A stretch of 64,000 nucleotides of DNA from Bacteroidota bacterium (lineage in GTDB: Bacteria > Bacteroidota > Bacteroidia > Bacteroidales > VadinHA17), in NCBI GenBank assembly GCA_018262715.1, contig JADFDS010000003.1, forward strand, positions 37,063 through 101,062, given 5' to 3'. Of this stretch, positions 52,441-60,258 are shown in pieces. Positions within the stretch are counted from its first letter, which is position 1; each line of letters opens with the position of its first letter. Made by a program: the position numbers and the translations under genes. Under the pieces are notes generated by a model. The model ran no database searches and was not told where the DNA came from. It saw only the letters and a program-made list of their open reading frames with translations.

Positions 52441-54735
52441 ATGATCAGTAGTTTGTTCTGGATAGCACCTGTTGCAGCGGTGCTGGCATTGCTCTTTGCA
52501 TGGATTTTCTACAGGAGCATGATGAAGGCACCTGCCGGCAGCGACCGGATGCAGGAAATTGCCGGTTATGTCAAAGAAGGTGCGATGGCCTATATCAAAC
52601 GCCAGTACAGCGTTGTGCTCAAGGTCTTTATTGTGCTTGTAATACTCCTTTTTATCCTGGCTTACCTTGGGGTTCAGAACCCCTTTGTGCCACTGGCATT
52701 CCTGACAGGCGGATTCTTCTCGGGTCTCTGCGGGTATCTGGGAATGAGAACCGCAACCAACGCTTCCTCAAGGACAGCACAGGGAGCTTCCGAATCACTC
52801 AACAGAGGGCTTAAGATTGCCTTCCGCAGCGGTGCCGTAATGGGTCTGATTGTAGTCGGCTTCGGATTACTTGATATTGTAATCTGGTTCCTGGTCCTTA
52901 ACCATTGGGTATTCAGCCCTGAGAATATGATAGAAGGATGGAAATGGGCCGGTCTGACTTTTGTTCATCCTGGTACCACTGATCATCAGAAGATGATCGA
53001 GATCACTGCAACGATGCTTACATTCGGAATGGGCGCCTCAACGCAGGCTCTCTTTGCCCGCGTGGGCGGAGGTATCTTCACCAAGGCTGCTGACGTGGGC
53101 GCTGACCTGGTCGGTAAGGTTGAGGCAGGCATCCCCGAGGATGACCCGCGTAACCCTGCAACCATTGCTGACAACGTTGGTGACAACGTAGGTGACGTGG
53201 CAGGTATGGGCGCTGACCTTTACGAATCATATGCAGGCTCGATACTGGCTACAGCAGCTCTCGGAGCAGCACTGCCGATTGTTGCCGGTGGTGACCAGAT
53301 CAAGGCTGTCATATCGCCAATGATCGTTGCTGCAATAGGAATTCTGCTCTCAATAGCCGGTGTTTACATGGTACGCACCAGGGAGCAGGCTACACAGAAG
53401 AACCTGCTCAATGCACTTCTTCTCGGTACCGGGGGCAGCTCGGCACTGATACTGGTGGCAATCGCCGTCATGGCTGCCACAGGATGGATTACATGGGGTG
53501 TGTTTGGTGCCGTTGTTGCTGGTCTTATCGCCGGTGTTATCATCGGACAGTCAACGGAATACTTCACATCTGATGAGTATAAGCCCACCAGGGGCATTGC
53601 AAAACAGACACAGCAGGGTCCGGCAACCACCATCATTGAAGGTATTGCCGTTGGAATGCAGTCTACCTGGATCCCTGTCATTACAATTGCCATTGCAATC
53701 ATTGCGGCATATGGCTTTGCAGGCGGATTCCGGGACTTCTCGTGGGGTGTATATGGCATCGGATTTGCTGCCGTGGGTATGCTCTCAACACTGGGAATCA
53801 CCCTGGCAACTGACGCCTTCGGTCCTATTGCTGACAATGCAGGCGGTAACGCCGAGATGGCTCATCTACCCAAGGAGGTTCGTGAGCGCACTGACGCCCT
53901 GGATATGCTGGGCAATACCACCGCAGCAACCGGAAAAGGATTTGCAATCGGTTCGGCGGCTCTTACAGCCATGGCTCTTGTGGCAGCATACATGGAAGAA
54001 GTGAAGCTCTGGCTTGGTCGTCTTGCCGATGGAACCGCCGAGGGTTACAAGCAGATAGGTGATGTGCTGTTCTATAAGAGCACTGTGCCTGCTGTAATAC
54101 CTGAAGGGATGACCGCGGTGAACGTAAGTTCCGCTCATATTAAGGACTTTGTGGGTGCGTATGACCTGTCACTGTTCAATCCGCTTCTCATCGCCGGTAT
54201 TTTCATCGGTGCCATGATGGCATTCCTCTTCAGCGCAATGTCAATGAAGGCTGTGGGCCGCGCTGCTGGCAGCATGGTTGATGAGGTTAGGCGCCAGTTC
54301 CGCGAGATACCGGGTATCATGGAAGGCACAGGCAAACCTGACTATGCAAGGTGTGTTGCAATATCAACCAAGGGTGCACAACGCGAGATGATGCTTCCGT
54401 CACTGCTTGCAATTGCCGTTCCCCTTGTGATTGGCCTTACCCTGGGTGTCCCGGGTGTTGTTGGCCTGCTCATGGGAGGCATGACCGCCGGCTTCACCCT
54501 GGCCAGCATGCTTAATAACTCGGGCGGTGCATGGGACAATGCCAAAAAATTCATTGAGAAGGGCAACTACGGCGGCAAGAGGAGCGAAGCTCACAAAGCC
54601 GGTGTTGTTGGTGATACCGTTGGAGATCCGTTCAAGGATACATCCGGTCCCTCACTCAACATCCTCATCAAGCTCATGTCAATGGTTTCCGTGGTTATGG
54701 CCGGTCTGACCGTGACCTGGAGCATACTGGGCTGA
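52441..54735 (+). CDS. hppA: K+-dependent membrane-bound ion-pumping pyrophosphatase
   Basis: This 764-residue protein has about 16 membrane helices. It hydrolyses pyrophosphate and pumps H+ and/or Na+. The substrate loops are present: TKAADVGADLVGKVEAGIPE, DDPRNPATIADNVGDNVGD, and SGGAWDNAKKFIEKGNYGG with GDTVGDPFKDTSGPS near the C-terminus. In GNTTAATGKGF the class-determining positions are Ala and Gly where K+-independent enzymes have Lys and Thr, so this is a K+-dependent type; many of these pump Na+. Such pumps recover energy from biosynthetic pyrophosphate in fermenters. A strong terminator follows. Confidence 0.96.
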   Translation: MISSLFWIAPVAAVLALLFAWIFYRSMMKAPAGSDRMQEIAGYVKEGAMAYIKRQYSVVLKVFIVLVILLFILAYLGVQNPFVPLAFLTGGFFSGLCGYLGMRTATNASSRTAQGASESLNRGLKIAFRSGAVMGLIVVGFGLLDIVIWFLVLNHWVFSPENMIEGWKWAGLTFVHPGTTDHQKMIEITATMLTFGMGASTQALFARVGGGIFTKAADVGADLVGKVEAGIPEDDPRNPATIADNVGDNVGDVAGMGADLYESYAGSILATAALGAALPIVAGGDQIKAVISPMIVAAIGILLSIAGVYMVRTREQATQKNLLNALLLGTGGSSALILVAIAVMAATGWITWGVFGAVVAGLIAGVIIGQSTEYFTSDEYKPTRGIAKQTQQGPATTIIEGIAVGMQSTWIPVITIAIAIIAAYGFAGGFRDFSWGVYGIGFAAVGMLSTLGITLATDAFGPIADNAGGNAEMAHLPKEVRERTDALDMLGNTTAATGKGFAIGSAALTAMALVAAYMEEVKLWLGRLADGTAEGYKQIGDVLFYKSTVPAVIPEGMTAVNVSSAHIKDFVGAYDLSLFNPLLIAGIFIGAMMAFLFSAMSMKAVGRAAGSMVDEVRRQFREIPGIMEGTGKPDYARCVAISTKGAQREMMLPSLLAIAVPLVIGLTLGVPGVVGLLMGGMTAGFTLASMLNNSGGAWDNAKKFIEKGNYGGKRSEAHKAGVVGDTVGDPFKDTSGPSLNILIKLMSMVSVVMAGLTVTWSILG

Positions 54736-54761
54736 CATTTTGGTCAGAATGGATATGCCAT

Positions 54762-54796
54762 AAAAAAAAAGAGGGCCTTCCGGGGCCCTTTTTTTT
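54762..54796 (+). terminator. Rho-independent terminator of hppA
   Basis: AGGGCC pairs with GGCCCT around a 6-base loop, with an A tract before and eight Ts after, extending the stem. It lies 27 bp after the hppA stop. Confidence 0.88.
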
Positions 54797-54850
54797 GCTG
54801 CTCAAACAGCAATAATTAATGAATTGCTTGCTAATTTAATAGGAAAGCAC

Positions 54851-54858
54851 TAAATTTA
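54851..54858 (+). promoter_or_regulatory. Near-consensus -7 box of the hipBST operon (TAAATTTA)
   Basis: One base from TAnnTTTG; a TTG ends 20 bp upstream (54828-54830). It ends 22 bp before the hipB ATG. Confidence 0.4.
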
Positions 54859-54881
54859 CCGCCATAGAGGCAAAAAGGTAA
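54856..54881. promoter_or_regulatory. Candidate HipB operator overlapping the hipB start
   Basis: TTACC (54856-54860) and GGTAA (54877-54881) form outer arms, with GCC-ATAGA-GGC nested inside. The half-sites are unevenly spaced, so this is only a candidate for autorepression by the HTH protein. Confidence 0.3.
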
Positions 54882-55117
54882 TGACAGAGCAAATTGCAGA
54901 AATCATCAGGCTGCACCGAAGGGCTGCCAGGCTAAGTCGTATTGAGCTTGCAGAACTTGCCGGTGTTGGTAAGACTGTAATTTATGATATAGAGAAGGGA
55001 AAGGTATCTGTTCAGCTCGATACCCTCACAAAAATTCTCAAAGTTTTGAATATTACATTAGTATTAAAAAGTCCGCTGATGGATAATCTTACAAAGCATG
55101 TAAATGAGAAAAGCTAA
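54881..55117 (+). CDS. hipB: HipB-like XRE-family antitoxin/repressor
   Basis: This 78-residue helix-turn-helix protein has the XRE/Cro fold (IRLHRRAARLSRIELAELAGVGKTVIYDIEKGKVSVQLDTLTKILKVL). In hip modules HipB dimers bind operators and repress their own operon. The gene overlaps the next by 14 bp, and the three genes are tightly packed. Base composition is more AT-rich than the surrounding housekeeping genes, fitting horizontal acquisition. Confidence 0.88.
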   Translation: MTEQIAEIIRLHRRAARLSRIELAELAGVGKTVIYDIEKGKVSVQLDTLTKILKVLNITLVLKSPLMDNLTKHVNEKS

Positions 55118-55418
55118 AGTACATGTAAAGGGAGTCGAAGCAGGTGTCCTTACTGAGATCATTAAGGGTAAGGAGTACACGTTTGAATATGTGGAAGGTT
55201 ACAATGGACCGGAAGTATCCCGTACAGTTCCGGTTTCAGACAGGGTCTTCACTTTTGACAGTTTCCCTTCATTTTTTGAGGGATTATTGCCGGAAGGGAT
55301 CCAGCTGGAAGGGTTGTTAAAAATCAGAAAAATTGACAGGGCTGACTATTTCTCACAACTCATGGCAGTAGGAAATGATATGGTGGGTGCTGTAACGGTA
55401 GAAGAGATCGAAAAATGA
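55104..55418 (+). CDS. hipS: HipS-like protein (separate HipA N-terminal subdomain)
   Basis: This 104-residue protein matches the N-subdomain 1 of HipA: KVHVKGVEAGVLTE, VSRTVPVSDRVFTFDSFPSFFEGLLPEGIQLEGLL, YFSQLMAVGNDMVGAVTV. In full-length HipA it is fused to the kinase; here it is a separate gene, as in E. coli O127 hipBST, where HipS is the antitoxin that inactivates the HipT kinase. It overlaps hipB by 14 bp and hipT by 4 bp (ATGA). Confidence 0.88.
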   Translation: MRKAKVHVKGVEAGVLTEIIKGKEYTFEYVEGYNGPEVSRTVPVSDRVFTFDSFPSFFEGLLPEGIQLEGLLKIRKIDRADYFSQLMAVGNDMVGAVTVEEIEK

Positions 55419-56344
55419 ACCGGTGTCCCATAACATATGAGCCATGCGGGGCCAGCAGGTACAGCAGCAGAGGGTTGAAGCTCTTATCCCCCGGGTTGAA
55501 ATTCCTCGGAGAGCTTAATTATACTGCTGCAGAACAGAGGGAAGAGGCCTTTAACCGTGCCCACGCTATGTCTGTTCAGGGGGTACAGCCTAAGTTAAGT
55601 GCAAGGCTTAACGTCAGGGAGGGCAGGATGGAGGTAGTGGATACAGGTGGGAGATACATACTCAAACCTCAGCACGACTATTTTCCGGAGATGCCTCAGA
55701 ATGAAGATCTGACGATGAGGCTTGCTGATCTGACTGGTCTCAATATACCAGTCCATGGTTTAATCTGGTCAAAGGACAATTCATTGACTTATTTCATCAG
55801 GAGGTTTGACAGAAAAGGGCAAAGAGAAAAGATAGCTGTGGAAGATTTCGCACAACTGGCCGGACTGACAAGGGATACGAAATATGACTACAGTCTCGAA
55901 AAGGTTGTTGGTCTGGTCAATAAATTCTGCACTTTCCCGGCTGTTGAAAAAACTGTGCTTTTCAAACTTGTCCTATTCGGCTATCTTACAGGGAATGATG
56001 ATATGCATCTCAAAAACTTTTCTGTAATCACTGATGGTGGAATAACCAGGTTTTCACCATGTTACGATCTTGTAAATACCACAATAGAGTACAATGAGCC
56101 GGATGTGGAGATCGCTTTGCCACTCAGGGGACGCAAAAAGAAGCTTACGCGACATATTCTTGTAGATTACTTTGGAATTGAAAGATGTGAGCTGCCGGTA
56201 AGAAGCATTGATAAGGTACTCGAAACCTTTGTTTCTGCGGTACCTCGCTGGAAGGAACTGATAGCAATCAGTTTTCTTTCACAGGGGATGAAGGATAAAT
56301 ACCTCAGACTGTTACAGGCAAGGATGGATGTTTTGGGTATCTGA
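55415..56344 (+). CDS. hipT: HipT-like Ser/Thr kinase toxin
   Basis: This 309-residue protein is a HipA-type kinase without the N-terminal subdomain 1. Recognisable HipT features are a CPITYEPCG start, RYSSRGLKLLSP, the Gly-rich loop MSVQGVQPKLS (52-62), GRYILKP, NEDLTMRLADLTGL and PVHGLIW. The catalytic loop GNDDMHLKNFS has Asp196 and Asn201, and the metal site CYDLVN has Asp218. E. coli HipT has an SIS motif in the loop with two autophosphorylated serines; here it is SVQ (Ser53, Gln55), so one site is missing. HipT phosphorylates tryptophanyl-tRNA synthetase in E. coli; the target here is unproven. All kinase residues look intact. Confidence 0.9.
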   Translation: MNRCPITYEPCGASRYSSRGLKLLSPGLKFLGELNYTAAEQREEAFNRAHAMSVQGVQPKLSARLNVREGRMEVVDTGGRYILKPQHDYFPEMPQNEDLTMRLADLTGLNIPVHGLIWSKDNSLTYFIRRFDRKGQREKIAVEDFAQLAGLTRDTKYDYSLEKVVGLVNKFCTFPAVEKTVLFKLVLFGYLTGNDDMHLKNFSVITDGGITRFSPCYDLVNTTIEYNEPDVEIALPLRGRKKKLTRHILVDYFGIERCELPVRSIDKVLETFVSAVPRWKELIAISFLSQGMKDKYLRLLQARMDVLGI

Positions 56345-56397
56345 AAGGCACTCAGACAGAGCAATAGTAATTGATACAATGTTAATTCCGGATCAGG

Positions 56398-57357
56398 ATG
56401 TTATTTATTCCAGCGTTTAAAGATATTGAGGCGGCCAGCAGGCTGATCTCGCCTCACGTGCACCGGACTCCGGTGCTGACATCGAAGCAGCTTGATGCCA
56501 TCAGCGGGGCGAGGCTTTTCTTCAAGTGTGAGAACTTCCAGAAAGTAGGGGCTTTCAAGTTCAGGGGCGCCACCAATGCTGTCCTGAATCTCACGGAAGG
56601 CCAGCGCGCCGCCGGCGTGGTGACGCACTCATCGGGCAATCATGCCGCCGCCCTGGCTCATGCGGCAGTGTCACGCGGGGTGAAGGCACTTATTGTGATG
56701 CCTTCCTCGGCGCCTGAGGTGAAGAAGAGGGCGGTGGCAGGCTACGGTGCGGAGATCACCTTCTGTGAGCCCACGCTGGCGGCGCGTGAGGCCGCCGCCG
56801 CGGAGGTGATTGGGCGGACCGGCGCGACGATGATTCATCCCTATGACAACTTTTACATCATCGCCGGTCAGGGGACCGCGGCAATGGAACTCCTTGAGGA
56901 TATACCGGACCCTGACGCGGTCCTAGCCCCGGTGGGCGGCGGCGGCCTCCTCAGCGGCTCGGCCATAACAATACGCCACATGGCCCCGCCGGCAAAAATC
57001 TACGGGGCCGAGCCGCTGCTGGCCGACGATGCGGCCAGGTCGCTCCGCACAGGCGCCATCCAGCCGGCACTTCCCCCGCACACCATCGCAGACGGTCTCC
57101 TCACTTCGCTCTGCGAAAGAACCTTCACGGTCATAAAGAATAATGTGGACGACATCCTCACAGTGACTGAGGAACAAATAATCGCAGCAATGACCCTGAT
57201 GTGGACCCGCATGAAGATAGTTGTCGAACCTTCATCAGCGGTACCCTTGGCCGCCGTGCTGGCAAACAGGGAACTGTTCAGCGGCAAAAAGGTTGCAATC
57301 ATTGTTTCCGGCGGAAATGCCGACCTGTCGAAGCTTCCGTTCGGTCAGCACGGGTGA
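56398..57357 (+). CDS. PLP-dependent serine/threonine dehydratase family enzyme
   Basis: This 319-residue fold-type II PLP enzyme has the PLP lysine Lys54 in GAFKFRGA, the substrate loop SSGNHAAALA, the phosphate-binding GGGGLLSG and the cofactor-ring serine region VSGGN near the end. There is no regulatory ACT domain, so it is of the short catabolic threonine/serine dehydratase or serine racemase type; these cannot be told apart here. It would turn threonine or serine into 2-oxoacids plus ammonia. The gene is GC-rich and its last 36 bp, including the stop, are duplicated just downstream. Confidence 0.88.
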   Translation: MLFIPAFKDIEAASRLISPHVHRTPVLTSKQLDAISGARLFFKCENFQKVGAFKFRGATNAVLNLTEGQRAAGVVTHSSGNHAAALAHAAVSRGVKALIVMPSSAPEVKKRAVAGYGAEITFCEPTLAAREAAAAEVIGRTGATMIHPYDNFYIIAGQGTAAMELLEDIPDPDAVLAPVGGGGLLSGSAITIRHMAPPAKIYGAEPLLADDAARSLRTGAIQPALPPHTIADGLLTSLCERTFTVIKNNVDDILTVTEEQIIAAMTLMWTRMKIVVEPSSAVPLAAVLANRELFSGKKVAIIVSGGNADLSKLPFGQHG

Positions 57358-57427
57358 TTGACACTTATTTTTTCCTGGCAGATTTGCTGACCTGTCGAAG
57401 CTTCCGTTCGGTCAGCACGGGTGATTG
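57322..57427. repeat. 67-bp-period tandem duplication across the convergent gene junction
   Basis: A 39-bp sequence at 57322-57360 (end of the dehydratase gene, stop codon and TTG) is repeated exactly at 57389-57427. The 28 bases after copy 1 resemble, with mismatches, the bases after copy 2, which belong to the 3' end of the convergent gene at 57435. The likely history is a tandem duplication across the junction, with one copy decaying. Confidence 0.85.
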
Positions 57428-57434
57428 GCTCTTA

Positions 57435-58619
57435 TCACTTCCGGCGCGATTGCTGGTCTTTTGACACCGCCGTCCGTTCAGCACGCCTGAAATAGGCAAT
57501 GACCGGGTAGTGATCTGAATACCTGACCTTGACGATATCAAAATCAGTGCATTCTATTCCTTCGCCGTAGAGGACATAGTCTATCCTGTTCGGAGGGTAC
57601 TTGCCGCGGTAGGTGAACCCGGCCCCGTAACCTGCCTCCACAAATGCATCATTCAGTCCGCGGCGCATAACGCGGTATGTGTATGAAACCGGCGTGTCAT
57701 TGAAATCCCCTGCAACAATCACCGGGTAGGGCGATGACTCCATGTGCCTCCTGACACGGTCTACCTGCAGCGCCCGGCTTGCAAAACCCTGCATCAGGCT
57801 GCGGTAAATACCCGAGATGTTATCCATGGAGCGCCCCTTTTCCTCACCGGCAATCTCGCTGAGCAGATTACCTTCCATGCGCCTCAGGCGAAACGACTGC
57901 AGGTGGTTATTGTAAACCCTGAAAGTGTCAGTGTCAACAACGATATCGCTGAAGATGGTCAGTGATGATGACCCCGGATGTATGACATCGCCCCTGTAAA
58001 TGATCGGATAGCGTGAAATGGTGGCAATACCGTATCGGCTCGCCGTGCCGCTCTTAATCAGTTTGAAATGCGTGTCTCTCTTACCTCCGACGCCCTCCTT
58101 CAGCTTCCTCTCACCGACCGCCGGGTCACCCTTGACATAATACTCCTGCAGGCAGATAATCCCCGGATCCTCCTTCCTCAGAAGCTGAAGCATCTTGCTG
58201 TGGGTGTTCTTCTCGGCTGACTCATAAATATTGAACAAACGTACGTTGTAACTCATCAGCTTCAGGTCGTGATGCTCTTCCTTCCCATGGTTGGTGAACC
58301 TGATGAAGTTGTGGATGTACCCGAATCCTGCCGCCAGTGCAATTGCAGACAGCAGCGCATACCATTTCCTGAAGAGGATCCAGACGAAAACCATCGCAAC
58401 GTTCGCGGCAGCGATATAGGGGTACGCAAGCCCGAAAAGGGCGGGGAAGGCTATCGTTGCAGGATTGATATAGATTGAAAGGTATGCCAGCACCAGCAGG
58501 ATAACCAGTAAAAGGTTGACCGCCAGCAGTATGTTTCGCGTGAAGCGCCTGATACCGCTATCCTTTTTTCTGGCTCTCGCTGAAGAGGATTGCTTTTTCT
58601 TCCCTCGTGAGACTGTCAT
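57435..58619 (-). CDS. Membrane-anchored endonuclease/exonuclease/phosphatase family protein
   Basis: This 394-residue protein has a basic N-terminus and three predicted helices (about 28-105). A catalytic domain of the EEP fold follows: LMSYNVRLFN, CLQEYY (metal-binding Glu), VVAGDFNDTP and RYSDHYPVIAYF. The substrate could be nucleic acid or a phospholipid or inositol-type phosphate; the domain faces one side of the inner membrane. It is the last gene of the mutL-rhomboid operon, overlapping the preceding rhomboid gene by 62 bp. Confidence 0.88.
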   Translation of the reverse strand: MTVSRGKKKQSSSARARKKDSGIRRFTRNILLAVNLLLVILLVLAYLSIYINPATIAFPALFGLAYPYIAAANVAMVFVWILFRKWYALLSAIALAAGFGYIHNFIRFTNHGKEEHHDLKLMSYNVRLFNIYESAEKNTHSKMLQLLRKEDPGIICLQEYYVKGDPAVGERKLKEGVGGKRDTHFKLIKSGTASRYGIATISRYPIIYRGDVIHPGSSSLTIFSDIVVDTDTFRVYNNHLQSFRLRRMEGNLLSEIAGEEKGRSMDNISGIYRSLMQGFASRALQVDRVRRHMESSPYPVIVAGDFNDTPVSYTYRVMRRGLNDAFVEAGYGAGFTYRGKYPPNRIDYVLYGEGIECTDFDIVKVRYSDHYPVIAYFRRAERTAVSKDQQSRRK

Positions 58620-59472
58620 AACCTCCTTTCGAAATCTTGTCGAGTATATGGTCTATCTCCTTCTGCCTTTCGGCTTTTACAGAGTTGTATTCGTGGTCGG
58701 TTTTCGTCTTTTGTGCATTGAAGGAGGCTCCGGTTTTCTTGTATTTAACCCTGAGCCTTTTCCCCGGCTTGACCAGATTAACAAAAAAGTCGAGGATCCT
58801 GTTTAACCATGCCCCAAAATCCTTGCCATTTCTCAAACCCTGTCCGTACGCAAATCCCATCACCGCACCGCCGATGTGGGCAATCTTGCCGCCGGTATTA
58901 ACCGAAAAATCAAATACTGAGGTGATAAGGAATGTTACCAGCGCCAGGTATTTGAGCTTCACCCTTCCGAAAAACAGGAGGTGCAGCTCGAGGTCGGGAA
59001 GATATGCGGCCGTGGCTATGACCAGCGCCATTACCGAGGCTGAGGCGCCCAGCGCAATTGAGACATTTACCGCTGACGCGAAGGCCGGGAAGATATTGAA
59101 GACAATGATGTAAAGAAGCGCTCCGGCGAGACCTCCCATGATATAAAGTGACACCAGCTTCCGCTGATCGAGATATGACAGGAATATTTTCCCGAACCAC
59201 CACAACCACAGAAGGTTAAAGAGCAGGTGGATGAATCCCTGGTGGGTGAACATGTAGGTAACCGGGGTCCATGGCTTGAGGGCCAGGGCGGAGGTGGAGG
59301 CCGGGACCGCCAGGTTCGATATTACTGCCGTTGCCAGGCCGGGACTGGAAGTGAGTACCCCTATTACTTCAATGATCTTTATAAGCAGGAAAATGGCGCC
59401 GTTGATGTACATCAGCCGCGTCAGGGCGGTGCCATGTCTGAATGAGCCCTTTATCTCGTCCCAGATGCTCAT
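58558..59472 (-). CDS. Rhomboid-family intramembrane serine protease (second copy)
   Basis: This 304-residue protein has six helices and the rhomboid dyad Ser144 (GASAS) and His199 (HIGGAVMGF), plus HLLFNLLWLWWFG in the second helix. The serine motif is GASA instead of GASG. The hydrophilic C-terminal tail (about 225-304) is basic, ends with a short helical segment and is cytoplasmic by prediction. The ATG shares one base with the stop of the preceding rhomboid gene (TGATG). Substrate unknown. Confidence 0.9.
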   Translation of the reverse strand: MSIWDEIKGSFRHGTALTRLMYINGAIFLLIKIIEVIGVLTSSPGLATAVISNLAVPASTSALALKPWTPVTYMFTHQGFIHLLFNLLWLWWFGKIFLSYLDQRKLVSLYIMGGLAGALLYIIVFNIFPAFASAVNVSIALGASASVMALVIATAAYLPDLELHLLFFGRVKLKYLALVTFLITSVFDFSVNTGGKIAHIGGAVMGFAYGQGLRNGKDFGAWLNRILDFFVNLVKPGKRLRVKYKKTGASFNAQKTKTDHEYNSVKAERQKEIDHILDKISKGGYDSLTREEKAILFSESQKKG

Positions 59473-60206
59473 CAGTAAAGGGTTTTAGTGGTCTTGCGCC
59501 AATACCTGATGAGAAGGTAGCCGAAGATCATCCCGCCGAGGTGGGCGGTATGGGCAATGCCGCTTCCTGGGCTGGTGATGGCAAGGTACAGCTCAATGGC
59601 AGCGTATCCGATGACAACGTATTTTGCCTTGACCGGGATTGGCGGAAATATGAACATAAGCTGAGTGTTGGGGAAAAGCATCCCGAAGGCCAGCAATACA
59701 CCATACACGGCACCTGAAGCTCCCACGACCGGTACGTTCAGTATCGAGTTGAGCATACCCATCTGGTTGTCTGTGAAGTTTTTCCCCTGGCTGACGGCAT
59801 TACCGCCCATGTCATATACATACTGAAGCTGCTCAGGTGAGAGGATTCCCATCAACTTGTTGTACTGTATCCACTGCACCAGCTCGAAGAAGAAGGCTGC
59901 GCCGAGGCCTGTCACCAGGTAATACAGGAGGAACCGCTTCGGTCCCCAAACCTGCTCGAGTATCCTCCCGAACATCCACAGCGCAAACATATTGAAAAGC
60001 AGATGGACAAATCCGCCGTGCATAAACATGTGTGTCACTATCTGCCATGAGCGGAAGAACTCTGATTTCGGGAAGTAAAGCCCCAGGATGCCGTTCAGGT
60101 TGATGCCTGAAGTCAGCCTGAGCAGTTCATTAAGCAGGAGCATCACCACATTGATGATGATGAGGTTTTTCACCACCGGGGGAGTCCCTGAAAGTATTCT
60201 GTTCAT
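59472..60206 (-). CDS. Rhomboid-family intramembrane serine protease (first copy)
   Basis: This 244-residue protein has six helices. The catalytic pair is Ser164 (GASGAVYG) and His222 (AHLGGMIFGY); HGGFVHLLFNMFALWMFG carries the conserved His and Asn of helix 2. A polar insert of about 45 residues (112-157) precedes the serine helix. The ATG at 60206 (MNRILSG) is preferred over a start at 60278 that would overlap mutL. Two adjacent rhomboids after mutL recur in Bacteroidota. Confidence 0.92.
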   Translation of the reverse strand: MNRILSGTPPVVKNLIIINVVMLLLNELLRLTSGINLNGILGLYFPKSEFFRSWQIVTHMFMHGGFVHLLFNMFALWMFGRILEQVWGPKRFLLYYLVTGLGAAFFFELVQWIQYNKLMGILSPEQLQYVYDMGGNAVSQGKNFTDNQMGMLNSILNVPVVGASGAVYGVLLAFGMLFPNTQLMFIFPPIPVKAKYVVIGYAAIELYLAITSPGSGIAHTAHLGGMIFGYLLIRYWRKTTKTLY

Positions 60207-60258
60207 CTTGTTGTTCTCACGTGTTTCAGAACGCAAATTTAGCCATTCTGACCGAATA

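Noticed and set aside
55104..56344. hipS and hipT as one hipA gene broken by a frameshift
   Set aside because: The ORFs overlap by ATGA, each has proper ends, and the kinase begins with its own HipT-type N-terminus, matching known hipBST modules.
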